This document shows, piece by piece, positions 8,806 through 18,500 of a stretch of DNA of 36,061 nucleotides (position 1 is its first letter; each line of letters opens with the position of its first letter). The notes under the pieces are model-generated. The model had not been told where the DNA came from. It did no database searches and worked only from the letters and a program-made list of their open reading frames with translations. The position numbers were made by a program, and so were the translations under genes. The stretch comes from Proteobacteria bacterium ST_bin11 (lineage in GTDB: Bacteria; Pseudomonadota; Gammaproteobacteria; Methylococcales; Methylomonadaceae), in contig MSXO01000030.1 of assembly GCA_002083615.1 (NCBI GenBank), positions 1 through 36,061 of the forward strand, read 5' to 3'.

Positions 8806-9543
8806 TTACCTTCGTTGTCTTGTGCGTATCGAGCCACAGTAGTCCGCGGTTAGTCGTTCTTCAAAGGTTGGCTGCGACAGGCAATCGCGTTCGTCTAGTC
8901 CTTCGCCGAATGCTCGAAGAAGATCGCCCGCGAATTTACTAGCCAGGTTATATATCTGCGTTGCGCCAGTCAGTTGTTTTTGAGCGTTGTCGTGGTGTGT
9001 TGCAAAAGGATCGTTGGCTATCTCCTGCTGTGTCTTCAGTGGGAACTTCGACTTCAAGAGGATGTAGGCAAGCGAAGGACCTATTTCTTCGTCGGGGCAA
9101 AAGTACTTTGTTGGATCGATGATGTCCGAGATGCGCACAGGCCGATCGAAGCCGCTGTCGCCAACCAACTGGTTTTTTCCGGTGGCCAGGGGAAAAGGCG
9201 AAATAGCCGGCGTTCCGGGGGCCTTAGTTTTGCGATAGAATTTTTTTTCCACCGCCGTTAAATTTTTAGACGGTGAAACTTCTTCGTCGTTGTCAGAGTT
9301 TTCTTCACTTGAATTGTCGTCTTCGTCGTTGTCGTCGTCGAACAATTCTGTTTTAACGTCAATAGAACAAAAGTTGTTGATCTTGTACCTGCTCGTGCAA
9401 ATGCCTCCAGCTGAATCTTCTTCTTCTTCGTCGTCCGAGTTGAAAAACGTGAAAGCCTCTTCATCGTCGGTGGAAGATGAAATCGACGAGGAACTCGAAA
9501 ACGTTGGCGTCTTTGATGAAATTGTCGCCGTTGTATCCGCCAT
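8806..9543 (-). CDS. Acidic protein of unknown function
   Basis: 245 aa when started at the ATG at 9543. An upstream in-frame extension to 9648 exists but would run into the divergent membrane-protein gene. Residues 1-95 are Ser- and Asp/Glu-rich and disordered; residues ~100-245 look globular (AVEKKFYRKTKAPGTP...SLAYILLKSKFPLKTQQEIANDPF). There is no signal peptide or membrane span. The acidic tract is encoded by GAC/GAA repeats that read as polyserine on the other strand. Its role is unknown; acidic N-terminal regions are common in viral chaperones and transcription activators, but nothing ties it to either. Confidence 0.65.
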   Translation of the reverse strand: MADTTATISSKTPTFSSSSSISSSTDDEEAFTFFNSDDEEEEDSAGGICTSRYKINNFCSIDVKTELFDDDNDEDDNSSEENSDNDEEVSPSKNLTAVEKKFYRKTKAPGTPAISPFPLATGKNQLVGDSGFDRPVRISDIIDPTKYFCPDEEIGPSLAYILLKSKFPLKTQQEIANDPFATHHDNAQKQLTGATQIYNLASKFAGDLLRAFGEGLDERDCLSQPTFEERLTADYCGSIRTRQRR

Positions 9544-9571
9544 CTTTTCCTTCAGTACTCTCAAGATTGTT
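9544..9571. promoter_or_regulatory. Very short divergent intergenic region
   Basis: Only 28 bases lie between the chosen ATGs of the acidic-protein gene (minus) and the two-TM gene (plus). At least one promoter must therefore overlap coding sequence, or one start is wrong. No clear TATA-like element is visible. Confidence 0.3.
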
Positions 9572-9931
9572 ATGTACTTTAACCTCTTTCTCTTGATGAG
9601 CGTTGGATTTGGTGGTTGGATGATGTATTCAGAGTGCGTGAAGCTCAACGATTGGCAAGGATGTCGGCAAGTGGACAGCGACGAAATACTTTTCCCCTAT
9701 TATTTTTCCGAGCCCAGTCACGAAAAATCCGAGCAAATTCAATTTTTCGGTCGTCGGCACATTTCCATTTTTCTGTTCTGTGTGACTGCCTATCTGGTCG
9801 TCTTGAAGATTTGCCGATCGTCTTCGGGGTTCTTCGTTTGGCTGTATCGAAAGTTGACGTCTACACGCACGAACTTACGACGAAACATTGCTTCGTCTCG
9901 AGTGGCTTTTGTTCGTCGCAAGGTGCATTAG
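9572..9931 (+). CDS. Small two-TM membrane protein
   Basis: 119 aa from the ATG at 9572. A longer frame reaches back to 9290, but its first ~94 residues are polyserine that mirrors the acidic tract of the opposite-strand gene, so I treat that as shadow. Hydrophobic segments lie at about 3-20 and 63-81, with two lumen-side cysteines (22, 31) that may pair, and a strongly basic C-terminus (RRNIASSRVAFVRRK). Probably a small envelope or endomembrane protein. AATAAA follows at 9969. Confidence 0.6.
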   Translation: MYFNLFLLMSVGFGGWMMYSECVKLNDWQGCRQVDSDEILFPYYFSEPSHEKSEQIQFFGRRHISIFLFCVTAYLVVLKICRSSSGFFVWLYRKLTSTRTNLRRNIASSRVAFVRRKVH

Positions 9932-9968
9932 CCGACTGCAACAGCGGAACCCTGCCTCGCACGACCCT

Positions 9969-9974
9969 AATAAA
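9969..9974 (+). promoter_or_regulatory. AATAAA polyadenylation-like signal
   Basis: AATAAA lies 38 bases after the stop of the two-TM gene and 2 bases before the ATG of the protease-scaffold gene. It suits a eukaryotic 3' processing signal, though it could equally be part of the downstream leader. Confidence 0.4.
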
Positions 9975-9976
9975 TC

Positions 9977-12004
9977 ATGAACATCAAATTTTCAGTGTTT
10001 CTTGTCTCTCTTCCGCTCGTCGCTCTACTTGCTGTATGGCACGCAATGATCAAGCGAGGTCTTGTCTATTCCAAGCAATTCTACAACGATGTCTCGTTCA
10101 ACACGGTGAAGATGCGTGTCTATCCAAGTCGACGAGACAAGGTTGCCTATTCTAAGAAGTACAAGCACGGTTCGCAGATGACCTCGCATGAACTCAAGCA
10201 GCTTGAACTCGCCTACCTGGACATCCCTCGAGACAAGCTTCCCTTTTTGATGCGAGAGCACAGCGACACTGAAAACGTGAGGGATCGTCTTGGGCACATC
10301 ACGAAAGTCTATTTTAACGAACGCGATGGTTGGCTCTGGGCCGACGCAGAAATCTTTCCGCACAAAAAAGAAGAGGTGAAGGCGTTCATCAACAGCGGAC
10401 GGGGCGCCGAAGTTTCCCTGTCGTACGAGGTCTCCAAGAAACTCATAAAACTAAAGGAGATTTCCTGCGTCGGAAGTGGAGATTTCAAAGGAGCGAGTAT
10501 CGTGGTCTGTCATTCAGCCGACAAGAGGAAAGGCGGAGAGGTCATCATCCCGTTGAAAAACTGTGCGCCCTTTCCAATTTCAGTTTTGCGTAGAATGGCC
10601 GACGAAAGTAACAATCGCAATGAAGATCGTCGTTTGAGCGATGACGACGACGCAACTCTCGAAGACGACAGCGACAACGATGAAGAACAGCAGTCGTCGT
10701 CGTCGAGAATCTCCGATCAAATTGTCCGCTTGAACTCGGGGGCCTATGTTGTTGCCAGCGACGCGCTCGTTGAAAAAGCTCGAGCGTACCTACAAAGTAC
10801 TGGAGTCGTTGATCCCGAGATTCACGTTGAAGATGTTTCTGCTCTTGACAATCTGGGCGAAGACCAACGTCGTGCAATGATTGCGAGCATGATTCATACC
10901 AGTCGCATCAGCCACAGCAGTGCGCAAGCTGAGAATGCAGAGCGCGAACGCGAAGCCGAGACTCAGCGACTTCGTGCGGCTGCGGAAACAACTCGACGCA
11001 TTCTTCCCTCGGACATCAGCAACTTGTCTACAAAGTTAATCGAAGGACTTGGCAGCGCGATTTCGAACACCCCCTCTGCTCGAGCCGTTGCCGAGGTTGC
11101 TGAGCAGACAGTTCTCCAGGAAAGAGCGCACAGCAAGACCTTAAGCTCTGCGAACAAAAAACTCATGCGTGAAAACAAAACTTTGGTTGAGCGTCTGCGT
11201 ATTCTTGGTGGAGCGCCAATGTCTTCAACGGTTTCTCATTCATCTTCTTCGGCGCCAAGGGCAAAACGTCCTGCGTATGGAACCGAGCAAACCTCTCAGA
11301 TCCCCAACTTTATGGATTTTTTCCGTAACGCCGATCTGCAAAAGCCTTCTTCGTCGTCATCGTCGTCTTCTTCTTCTTCGTTAAGACAACAAAAGGGTCG
11401 AGAGACTGCAAAGAGAACTTCGCGAGAAGCTCCCAGCAAGGGAAGGATGCCTTCGTCGTCGGCCGCTTCGTCTTCATCGAAAGAGCTCTTTTCACACAGT
11501 TCATCGTCTTCCACGGGTACCGAGGAAGAGATGGATCTTCACGATCGATTCACCTGGAACGGCATGAGTCTTTATCCCGATCCCAACGAAGAAGACCCAT
11601 TTCAGGTGGTGTCTCATTCAAGCGACACACGAGTTGCCACAGTCTCTGAATCAGTTGCCGAGATGAAAGACATTCATCCTCTCAAGGTGACGCGCGATCT
11701 TCTTCTGGCCATTCAAGATGGGAGTCGTGATGTTGGTTGTGTTCCTCGCGATCTCTTTAGCGACAATATTGGTAGGCACAGTCCTCAACTGTTGACGAGC
11801 ATTCTCTACGCTACGAATGCGGGTGCGGTAGAAACCAATGGAATGCTTGGTCTTCGAGGTCTTTCTCAACTTGGTACACCACACAAGACAGATTCTTGCG
11901 GATTCATGCCGCGACTTTCAACTTCGCCACGCCACAAGAAATGGCACATACGTCGCAAGGGATTCGACATTGAAAGGGCGGTCTCGACGAAGTTCTTCAC
12001 CTAA
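9977..12004 (+). CDS. Capsid maturation protease-scaffold fusion (herpesvirus assemblin / prohead protease type)
   Basis: 675 aa. This is the best anchor of the window. Residues ~80-180 line up with the herpesvirus assemblin and tailed-phage prohead protease pattern: LPFLMREHSDT with catalytic-type H95, RLGHITKVYF then WLWADAEI (core strands), EVSLSYEV with the nucleophile-type S147, and LKEISCVGSGDFKGASIVV as the final strand. The third triad position, a His in herpesviruses, is E161 here, which is the state more typical of phage LxEVSxV motifs. The H-to-S spacing (52) is also phage-like. The enzyme would cut scaffold and itself during capsid maturation. Residues ~205-560 are Ser- and acid-rich with coiled-coil segments (~320-345, ~380-410), as expected for scaffold, and ~565-675 is a compact C-terminal domain that may bind the capsid protein. 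The first ~22 residues are hydrophobic; a start at M24 (10046) is possible. Alternative: a phage-like protease captured for another role. Confidence 0.7.
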   Translation: MNIKFSVFLVSLPLVALLAVWHAMIKRGLVYSKQFYNDVSFNTVKMRVYPSRRDKVAYSKKYKHGSQMTSHELKQLELAYLDIPRDKLPFLMREHSDTENVRDRLGHITKVYFNERDGWLWADAEIFPHKKEEVKAFINSGRGAEVSLSYEVSKKLIKLKEISCVGSGDFKGASIVVCHSADKRKGGEVIIPLKNCAPFPISVLRRMADESNNRNEDRRLSDDDDATLEDDSDNDEEQQSSSSRISDQIVRLNSGAYVVASDALVEKARAYLQSTGVVDPEIHVEDVSALDNLGEDQRRAMIASMIHTSRISHSSAQAENAEREREAETQRLRAAAETTRRILPSDISNLSTKLIEGLGSAISNTPSARAVAEVAEQTVLQERAHSKTLSSANKKLMRENKTLVERLRILGGAPMSSTVSHSSSSAPRAKRPAYGTEQTSQIPNFMDFFRNADLQKPSSSSSSSSSSSLRQQKGRETAKRTSREAPSKGRMPSSSAASSSSKELFSHSSSSSTGTEEEMDLHDRFTWNGMSLYPDPNEEDPFQVVSHSSDTRVATVSESVAEMKDIHPLKVTRDLLLAIQDGSRDVGCVPRDLFSDNIGRHSPQLLTSILYATNAGAVETNGMLGLRGLSQLGTPHKTDSCGFMPRLSTSPRHKKWHIRRKGFDIERAVSTKFFT

Positions 12005-12110
12005 TCTTCGCTACTCTGCGTCCTTTGGTCTTCTTTATTCTTTTTTTTCCACGCAAAAAAAAACTCCAAGAAAAAAAATCTTCTTCGCAAATCGTTTTCT
12101 TTTTTTTTCG
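12005..12110 (+). promoter_or_regulatory. A/T-run-rich spacer before the 1144-aa gene
   Basis: 106 bases made of alternating T-runs and A-runs of 8-9 bases, with no credible ORF. The last T-run ends 2 bases before the ATG at 12111. A likely promoter/leader by analogy with other gene starts here. Confidence 0.35.
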
Positions 12111-15100
12111 ATGACCGCCCGAGATAGCATTCAAAAACGACAGGTGATCAACGTTCGTCAAGAAGATCCTGTGGTCTACGATTCTCTTGTGGTGGCGCCA
12201 AGTAGGGAAAGGTTTCTGGACTATCAGCGAAGATATCCGGATATTCTCGCTAGATTTGGCATCGATGAAAGCAACTACCTGCGCAAGCCAAATGGCGTCG
12301 GAGATGACGAAGGCTTTTGGGTGTATCCGGACTTCCCTAAGGACGTCTGGGACATGAACGTCAATCGTGACATGACAGTCGTCGATGACATTGTCATCTT
12401 CACTGAGTTGGACTTTAGATACATTCGCCTGCCGAGTCGCAGCGATCCAATTACCGGAGGCTACACCAACGAAGATGGAGTCTACCCGCCAAAGTACCTG
12501 CGTCTCTGGGATTTTCTCTACAACCAAGAGCACTATCTCGATCCAAGTCTGACGCGTCAACGTTCCAAGCCTTTCCCTGTGGACGTGCCTTCGAGTGACC
12601 CGATAGTTCCCGACATGCTTGCCGACACGACGATGCCCGATAAGTATTCGAATCGCTATCCTCATGCAGCGTGGGAAACTGCGGTCTATCCACGAAGCGA
12701 AACGAATCGCACCATCGATAGGGTGAGTAGGCGACGTGCTCAGCGATTTACCTATCTACGGGCACACGGAGAACGAACGCCGCAAGATTCTCTGGACGCC
12801 TTCAACTTCGAACCGCACGATGCAACCCGGAAACTTCCCTATCTTTTTCGAGCGTTCAAGTCTCCAAATCTCAGGCAATCACCGCTTCCCTACAATCCCA
12901 TAGTGCTCCGCGGCATCGATGAGTACTCGACGAACGGTTGGCTATCCTTCTATCGACAGGTTATTCAGATGACAAAGAACGTTCGGTTTGCGGCGTCCAA
13001 CGAAGTTTGGGAGAAGTTCATTGCCGCGAAGAATGCCCTGGAGACGCGCACTTCTGAAGGTGCTCTAAGAACGATTCCCGAGGCAGTGTTCTATGCTCTA
13101 GCCTACGAACGAAACATCGTGTGGACTAACACCCTGGAGTCTCCAGATCCCAAGTCTATGTCTCGCTTTGCGACGTTTGTAATGCCTCTAGAGATGAACG
13201 TGCTAACGAAAAAGTATGTAAAGCCTTCTCCCGAGAAAGTCAAGGCTCTCGCCACGATCAATCTTGTTCTCGAGTTGCTTCGTCAGAACGAAGGTGGCGG
13301 AGAAATCGTAGAGCTTGTCTACGACGAAAGAGACAAACGTCCAGTCTTCTACGATCAACCTTATTACGTGGTCACGATCCAGGTTGTTCGACCTTCGTCG
13401 TTTCCACCGGAGACTCGAATTCAAAGCGGCGTCGTCTTCAACACGCTCAAGCCTTGGACGCTCTCTGTTCCGCCGTTGTTGAACGATCGAGTTGTTGGCG
13501 AACTAGGCAACGCTCCAGATCAAATTACCACCTGGTATACGCGTGGTGAAAACGTGGTGATTGCCAACGTCCCCGAGATAACTCATCAAGCCACCGTGGA
13601 GTTCGTGGACTTTGGCGAATGGACGATCTTTGCCGAGACGCCGTCTCGAAATCTTCGCTACGAGTTTCGTCTGGAAGCTGCGCGACTCACAATCGAAACG
13701 ATTGAATTCTCTGCGAAGGCCAAGTCCAAGGCTTCGAGCTACTATCGGATGCCACTTGGCGTGTGGTCTGGTCTTCGGTTTAGCAACACGGACTTGGTAC
13801 GTCTATCGTCGTTTACTCCACTCGAGTTAGAACGTGCAATTACCAACGATTGGGACAAGGTGAAAAGACGAGATAGATCTTTCTTTGTTCACGCTCTCAC
13901 GTTGACGAGAGTTCAACGCATTCTCTACTTTCAAGGTCATCGTCAATTCTTCTGGGCGATCAACGAACTCGAAGTGCATTCGTTCTACCTTTTTGTTTTT
14001 ACGACTCAGACCGAGATCGTTCGAATTGAAAGATTCGGAGATACCGCGCTTCTTCACGTCGATTCGTTCTACTGGCAGAGCGTTCGCGATGAAGTCAATG
14101 GAGTTGAAGAAGACGACGACGATAACGACAACCAAACTTCGTCAACTGAACTCAAGGCCATCAAGTGGATCAATCCCAGGGGAAGAAGTCATCGTGAAGA
14201 CGGGGGCAAATACTCTCTTCTCCTAGATGTCGTTCTGCCTAGACAACTTGGTCGCTACATCGCTGAGCTCACGTTGATTGACAGAGGCAGAAAAGGCAAG
14301 GTGCAGGTGGTCTACAATGTCGAGTTGGCGTGGCCTTTCTATGTTCCACGTGAAAACATGGAACGATCGTGGAGAACGAACTTTGACCGCGAGAGCTCGC
14401 AGTGGGTTCGTGTCTATGGTGTTCGCGAAGACGCCTATCTAAACAACTCTGCTCTACCCGGTCAATGTGATAGGGTGCAACTTGTTAACTTCCAGAGTCT
14501 TCGTCTTGAAGCCAGTGGCGAAGAAGAATTTCCCTTTTTCAAGGCGGCGATTCGATCTTTTGCACTATGGTACAACGTCGACGTGCAAAATTACGCACTC
14601 GTCTTTCCTTGGCTAGTGCGCTACTGCGTTCTCGCGCAAGGAATCGTAGAAAGAAGTAGAGGTCGTCTTGGCATTGCTGACGATAGCATGCTAGACGACG
14701 TTGCCCAACTGCTTCCCGCGCATTTAAACCCTCCTTTACTCATGGTGAAATTGGATGTAAACGACGGTGATTCCGTGATGTACGACGGGTCTAAAGCGGT
14801 GTTCATCGTCTACGATCCAGTGCAAGAAAGGTGGTTCAACGTATTTTCCTTCGACGCCGACAATCCTCGACCTCTGCCAAAGAAGTGGACAGTTCCACTA
14901 CTCAAGTCCACTCGTCGCACACTCAAGGAAAGTTATCTTAGATGCAGTCCTGCCTACGTCGAGGGAAGGTTCTCCGACGAGAGGAAGCGTGTGGAAAAGT
15001 TGACTGGAGGTGAGTCCGCGGTGCTTGCTCAACGTTACAAACATGATCGACTTCGATACCAAAGTCTAGTCGAAGGAGCCTCCGTAAAGAGCACGTTCAT

Positions 15101-15545
15101 CAACAATGCTCAGCGGTCTTTGCTCGTACAGTTGAGCGAAGTCTACGCTCACTTTGAAATGCTTCTCTTTCTTGAACTCGATTGGAGATTGGCGGACGAT
15201 TTTGAAGTGCGTGCACTTTCGCTGATCAACTATCTTAGCTATCTTCTTGGTCAGCTTCGAGACTATCAACGCATCGGCGGTCTTTCTTCGGGTCGAGCAC
15301 AAGTACTAATGGAAGCGATCGTCGAAGCCTTTGCCAAGGAAAGAAACGATAGACGTGTCCAAGACTACATGTCGAAAGTGTTTTTCCTTAGTCGCGGAAA
15401 TAGACGCGAAGACTTTCTTTTACTCAAAGAACAGGTTTTCCTAGTGTACGACAGCCTTGACGACTATGTATATACGCCTGCCGCCGCTTTAACGATTCTC
15501 TACGATGCGTGTCTTCGCAAAATCCCAGTAGAACCGAACTCTTAA
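12111..15545 (+). CDS. Very large virion or tegument-type protein
   Basis: 1144 aa from the ATG at 12111. The frame is open back to 11838, but that part overlaps the protease-scaffold gene and is basic low-complexity sequence, so the later start is preferred. There is no signal peptide, membrane span or recognisable enzyme motif. Residues ~1-420 are mixed; ~480-800 are strongly beta-patterned and read like two or three sandwich domains in series (for example ATVEFVDFGEWTIFAETP and SLLLDVVLPRQLGRYIAEL), and the last ~250 residues are helical. An acidic EEDDDDND linker is near 665. Size and position directly after the protease-scaffold suggest a structural protein; it is one of three candidates for a major virion component, but I do not recognise an HK97 fold from sequence. 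Confidence 0.75.
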   Translation: MTARDSIQKRQVINVRQEDPVVYDSLVVAPSRERFLDYQRRYPDILARFGIDESNYLRKPNGVGDDEGFWVYPDFPKDVWDMNVNRDMTVVDDIVIFTELDFRYIRLPSRSDPITGGYTNEDGVYPPKYLRLWDFLYNQEHYLDPSLTRQRSKPFPVDVPSSDPIVPDMLADTTMPDKYSNRYPHAAWETAVYPRSETNRTIDRVSRRRAQRFTYLRAHGERTPQDSLDAFNFEPHDATRKLPYLFRAFKSPNLRQSPLPYNPIVLRGIDEYSTNGWLSFYRQVIQMTKNVRFAASNEVWEKFIAAKNALETRTSEGALRTIPEAVFYALAYERNIVWTNTLESPDPKSMSRFATFVMPLEMNVLTKKYVKPSPEKVKALATINLVLELLRQNEGGGEIVELVYDERDKRPVFYDQPYYVVTIQVVRPSSFPPETRIQSGVVFNTLKPWTLSVPPLLNDRVVGELGNAPDQITTWYTRGENVVIANVPEITHQATVEFVDFGEWTIFAETPSRNLRYEFRLEAARLTIETIEFSAKAKSKASSYYRMPLGVWSGLRFSNTDLVRLSSFTPLELERAITNDWDKVKRRDRSFFVHALTLTRVQRILYFQGHRQFFWAINELEVHSFYLFVFTTQTEIVRIERFGDTALLHVDSFYWQSVRDEVNGVEEDDDDNDNQTSSTELKAIKWINPRGRSHREDGGKYSLLLDVVLPRQLGRYIAELTLIDRGRKGKVQVVYNVELAWPFYVPRENMERSWRTNFDRESSQWVRVYGVREDAYLNNSALPGQCDRVQLVNFQSLRLEASGEEEFPFFKAAIRSFALWYNVDVQNYALVFPWLVRYCVLAQGIVERSRGRLGIADDSMLDDVAQLLPAHLNPPLLMVKLDVNDGDSVMYDGSKAVFIVYDPVQERWFNVFSFDADNPRPLPKKWTVPLLKSTRRTLKESYLRCSPAYVEGRFSDERKRVEKLTGGESAVLAQRYKHDRLRYQSLVEGASVKSTFINNAQRSLLVQLSEVYAHFEMLLFLELDWRLADDFEVRALSLINYLSYLLGQLRDYQRIGGLSSGRAQVLMEAIVEAFAKERNDRRVQDYMSKVFFLSRGNRREDFLLLKEQVFLVYDSLDDYVYTPAAALTILYDACLRKIPVEPNS

Positions 15546-15599
15546 ATTTTTCCCTTGCGTCGAAAAAAAAAACTCAAAGCAGTAACAACAACGCCTTCA

Positions 15600-18500
15600 A
15601 TGACCGACAACGATAATGAAAGTCTTTTCTCCGAGGAGCGATTCGACGCGTTGAAACTCTCGTCGACATTCAATCTACTTTCGCGTCGTGTTCAAACGAT
15701 ATTGACCTGTTCTTTCTTTTCCTTTCTTCTTAAACTTGAACAGGGCGTCTTCACTGAAGCCGATCTTGCCGAACTTCGACAATGCTTTCAGGAGAGTGCT
15801 TCAAAGGAACTTCCCATCGGTGCTATCATTCAGACAGCAGACAGTGTCTTTCTCCAGGACATTGATCCAACGTCTTCCGACGGGGTGCTTAGAGATGTTG
15901 AAGCTCTCGAAGAAAAGTATCGACACGAGTTGGCGAAAGCGCAGAAGAAGATTGAAGAGCTCGAGGAAGCTGCAAGACAAACAAACGTTCAATTGACCAC
16001 CAGGGTGTCGGAGCTCACCGGTAACCTTGAATCTCTGGTGAGTCGACGAGCGTCGATGGACATGTTCATTATGGCGTCGCTTAATTTCATTGAATCCTGG
16101 GGAGACTACGATCCTGCTTTGGTTGCCGCCTGCGATTGGCTTTACAAGACCTACTTGACAAAGGAATCTCCCAGCGTGGGTAAAAGCTACATCAACTCTC
16201 TTGAAGTTGTCAACGCCGATCTTCCCGAAGATCAGCGATTGTTGCCTCGGCGTCTCGTGGATTTTCCCGATGCGTACAGTCGACAACAGGAAACATTTCA
16301 CGATGTCGTTGGACGAAGGTTTCTTGTCTACAGCGATAGAACGTTCGCTGAACAGGAAGATCTTTCGCTCAATGCAACGTTGATCGACGATGTGCGCACC
16401 AACGACTTTTACTCGAAGAACGCCTTCGTGATTGCTCGATTTACGCGAAATTTCATTGCCGCCAATCTCAACTTTAGTTGGCTCTACGCAAAAGAGAATG
16501 TGCGTGCTCAAACTCTCTACGAGGAGTTGGCCGAGGCTGTTCGATCCTACTTTGCCTTCGACTCTGACGGCTACCTGCGCGTCTATAACATTCTCGTGGG
16601 CGCTCTTCTCACAACGGGACTCGTTCATTTCTATCCGCGCGATCTAGAACGCGTGATTTTGCGAAAATTCCTTAGTCGGCTTTCGGAAATCACCGCAATT
16701 CAACGGGAAACCCAAAGGATTAAGCTTGCCGAAATCTACAGGCAACGTCTCCGAACTTCCGAGAAGGTTCTACGCAAGTTCCAAGACGCGGTTGCCAATA
16801 CGTTCGTTGCTTATTCAAGTAGATTTGACTACGAGCGACTTCCCTCCGACGCCAATCGATCCTACAGCGAAGTTCTCAATGTACTCGACGTACTTTCCCT
16901 TGACGTCGACGAACTTGAACGCCTTAGAGGTCAAGCGTTCAACATCGATGTTGAAGGTAAGCTCAACGACAACGACATTCCCTCTGAAAACACGCTTGTA
17001 GCCGACTGCAAAGACCGTGTCCTGGGCGTATTTTCTCTTCTTAGAACACCTTCCAAGTTCATTGAATTCCTGCAAGTTCGCAAAACCGGAAACACGAACG
17101 CCCCACTAACGAAACTGGTCGTCGATAGCGTTTTTCCTCTTTCTTCAATGATCGATCTTGATCGTAGAGAAGCGACGAGTGCATTTAACCCACTAATGTT
17201 CATCGACAAGGTCAACGTCGAAGCACCCGATCCCGTGCAAGAAGCCTGCTATGCGGTGCTCATCTACTTTCTTCTTGTGGAGGTGTACACGCAAAGTCTG
17301 CGACATCAGGTTAGTGGACTTGTGGACATTCCGCCGCTCGGAAGGTTTCTCGAACGTGAAGGCGTCACCGTTTTGCTCAATCTTGACTACGTGAGAAAAC
17401 TCATTGTTCGCATTGTCGAGCTGACTCGCTCCGATGTCATCTTTGAGATGTTGGACGCGCGCTTACACACAGACTCCTCTTCGGAGGAAGATCAACCTGC
17501 AGTTGCAACCGAACCTCAAGAACCAAACAACTATCTTACCTTGGACACGTTGAAGCGACTCAACGAGGTTTCCTTTCTACTCACGCTTAGTGCCAATGGT
17601 GTCGATGAAAAGTTGTTCGCTGGTGAAACGCCGTCTCTCGTCGACTATACCGAGTCGACGCGCAATCTTTCGTTCATGGGTGATTCAAGTGAACCTCTTG
17701 TCGACGCAGCATCAACTTACGCACAGCTTTCCTTTGTCGTGAGAGAGAATCTTGCTTTTCGATGCCATCGACTTTTCGATCTACTCTTCGACGTCGTGAG
17801 GAGAAGAAGCGATGAAACCCGTTCTGTCTACGCTACAATGACCTACTTGTACATGCGTTTTCTTGAAAGACATCAGGGCTTCGACATTGAAGAGAACGAC
17901 GACGTCCTCGAAACCTGGTTTAACGTAAATCAGGCGTTCCACGTTGATAACAACATAGTTTGGTCGAACTCCGATGTCTATCGAGTGGTGAAGGCCTGTG
18001 AAGGTCAGACCGACGTTGACGACTATCGGCAGCGGCTACTTCAATACGATGGTTCGCACGTCATCAATCTTCAGAACAACAGCTATGCGGAAATCAAAAA
18101 CGATGCTATCGTCGAAGCATTCAACTCAATTCTACTTCCAACGAATGTCTTTGACTCGGTGAGCAACGATGCAAGTTGGAGGGACGTCAAGACCTGTCTC
18201 TATGAATTTCATCCAGCGACCTTTGAAACTTTGATTGCCTATCGATTTTTCAACGGAGAGCCTAGTCCATCTTCGCCGCCATTCTTTGTTTTGAAGAACA
18301 CGCGATTTGAAAGTAAGCTCGAAGATTATAGAACGGTCATTGATTCAGCGGTTCGCCAAGATGGCCTCTCCTACATGATGAGTGTGCGCAACGCTCTGTT
18401 CATTGGATTTGGTCTTAGTACAACAAACACAAGTACACGCAATAGAACGTTCGCCACAAAGGAACGGGAACTTTCCAACGCTCTGCGTCTTGCTATGGAC

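Noticed and set aside
9290..9571. Longer start of the two-TM gene with polyserine N-terminus
   Set aside because: The polyserine mirrors the acidic tract of the opposite-strand gene, so it is most simply a strand shadow.
11838..12110. N-terminal extension of the 1144-aa protein
   Set aside because: Overlaps the end of the protease-scaffold gene, is basic low-complexity, and a better ATG follows an A/T-rich leader at 12111.
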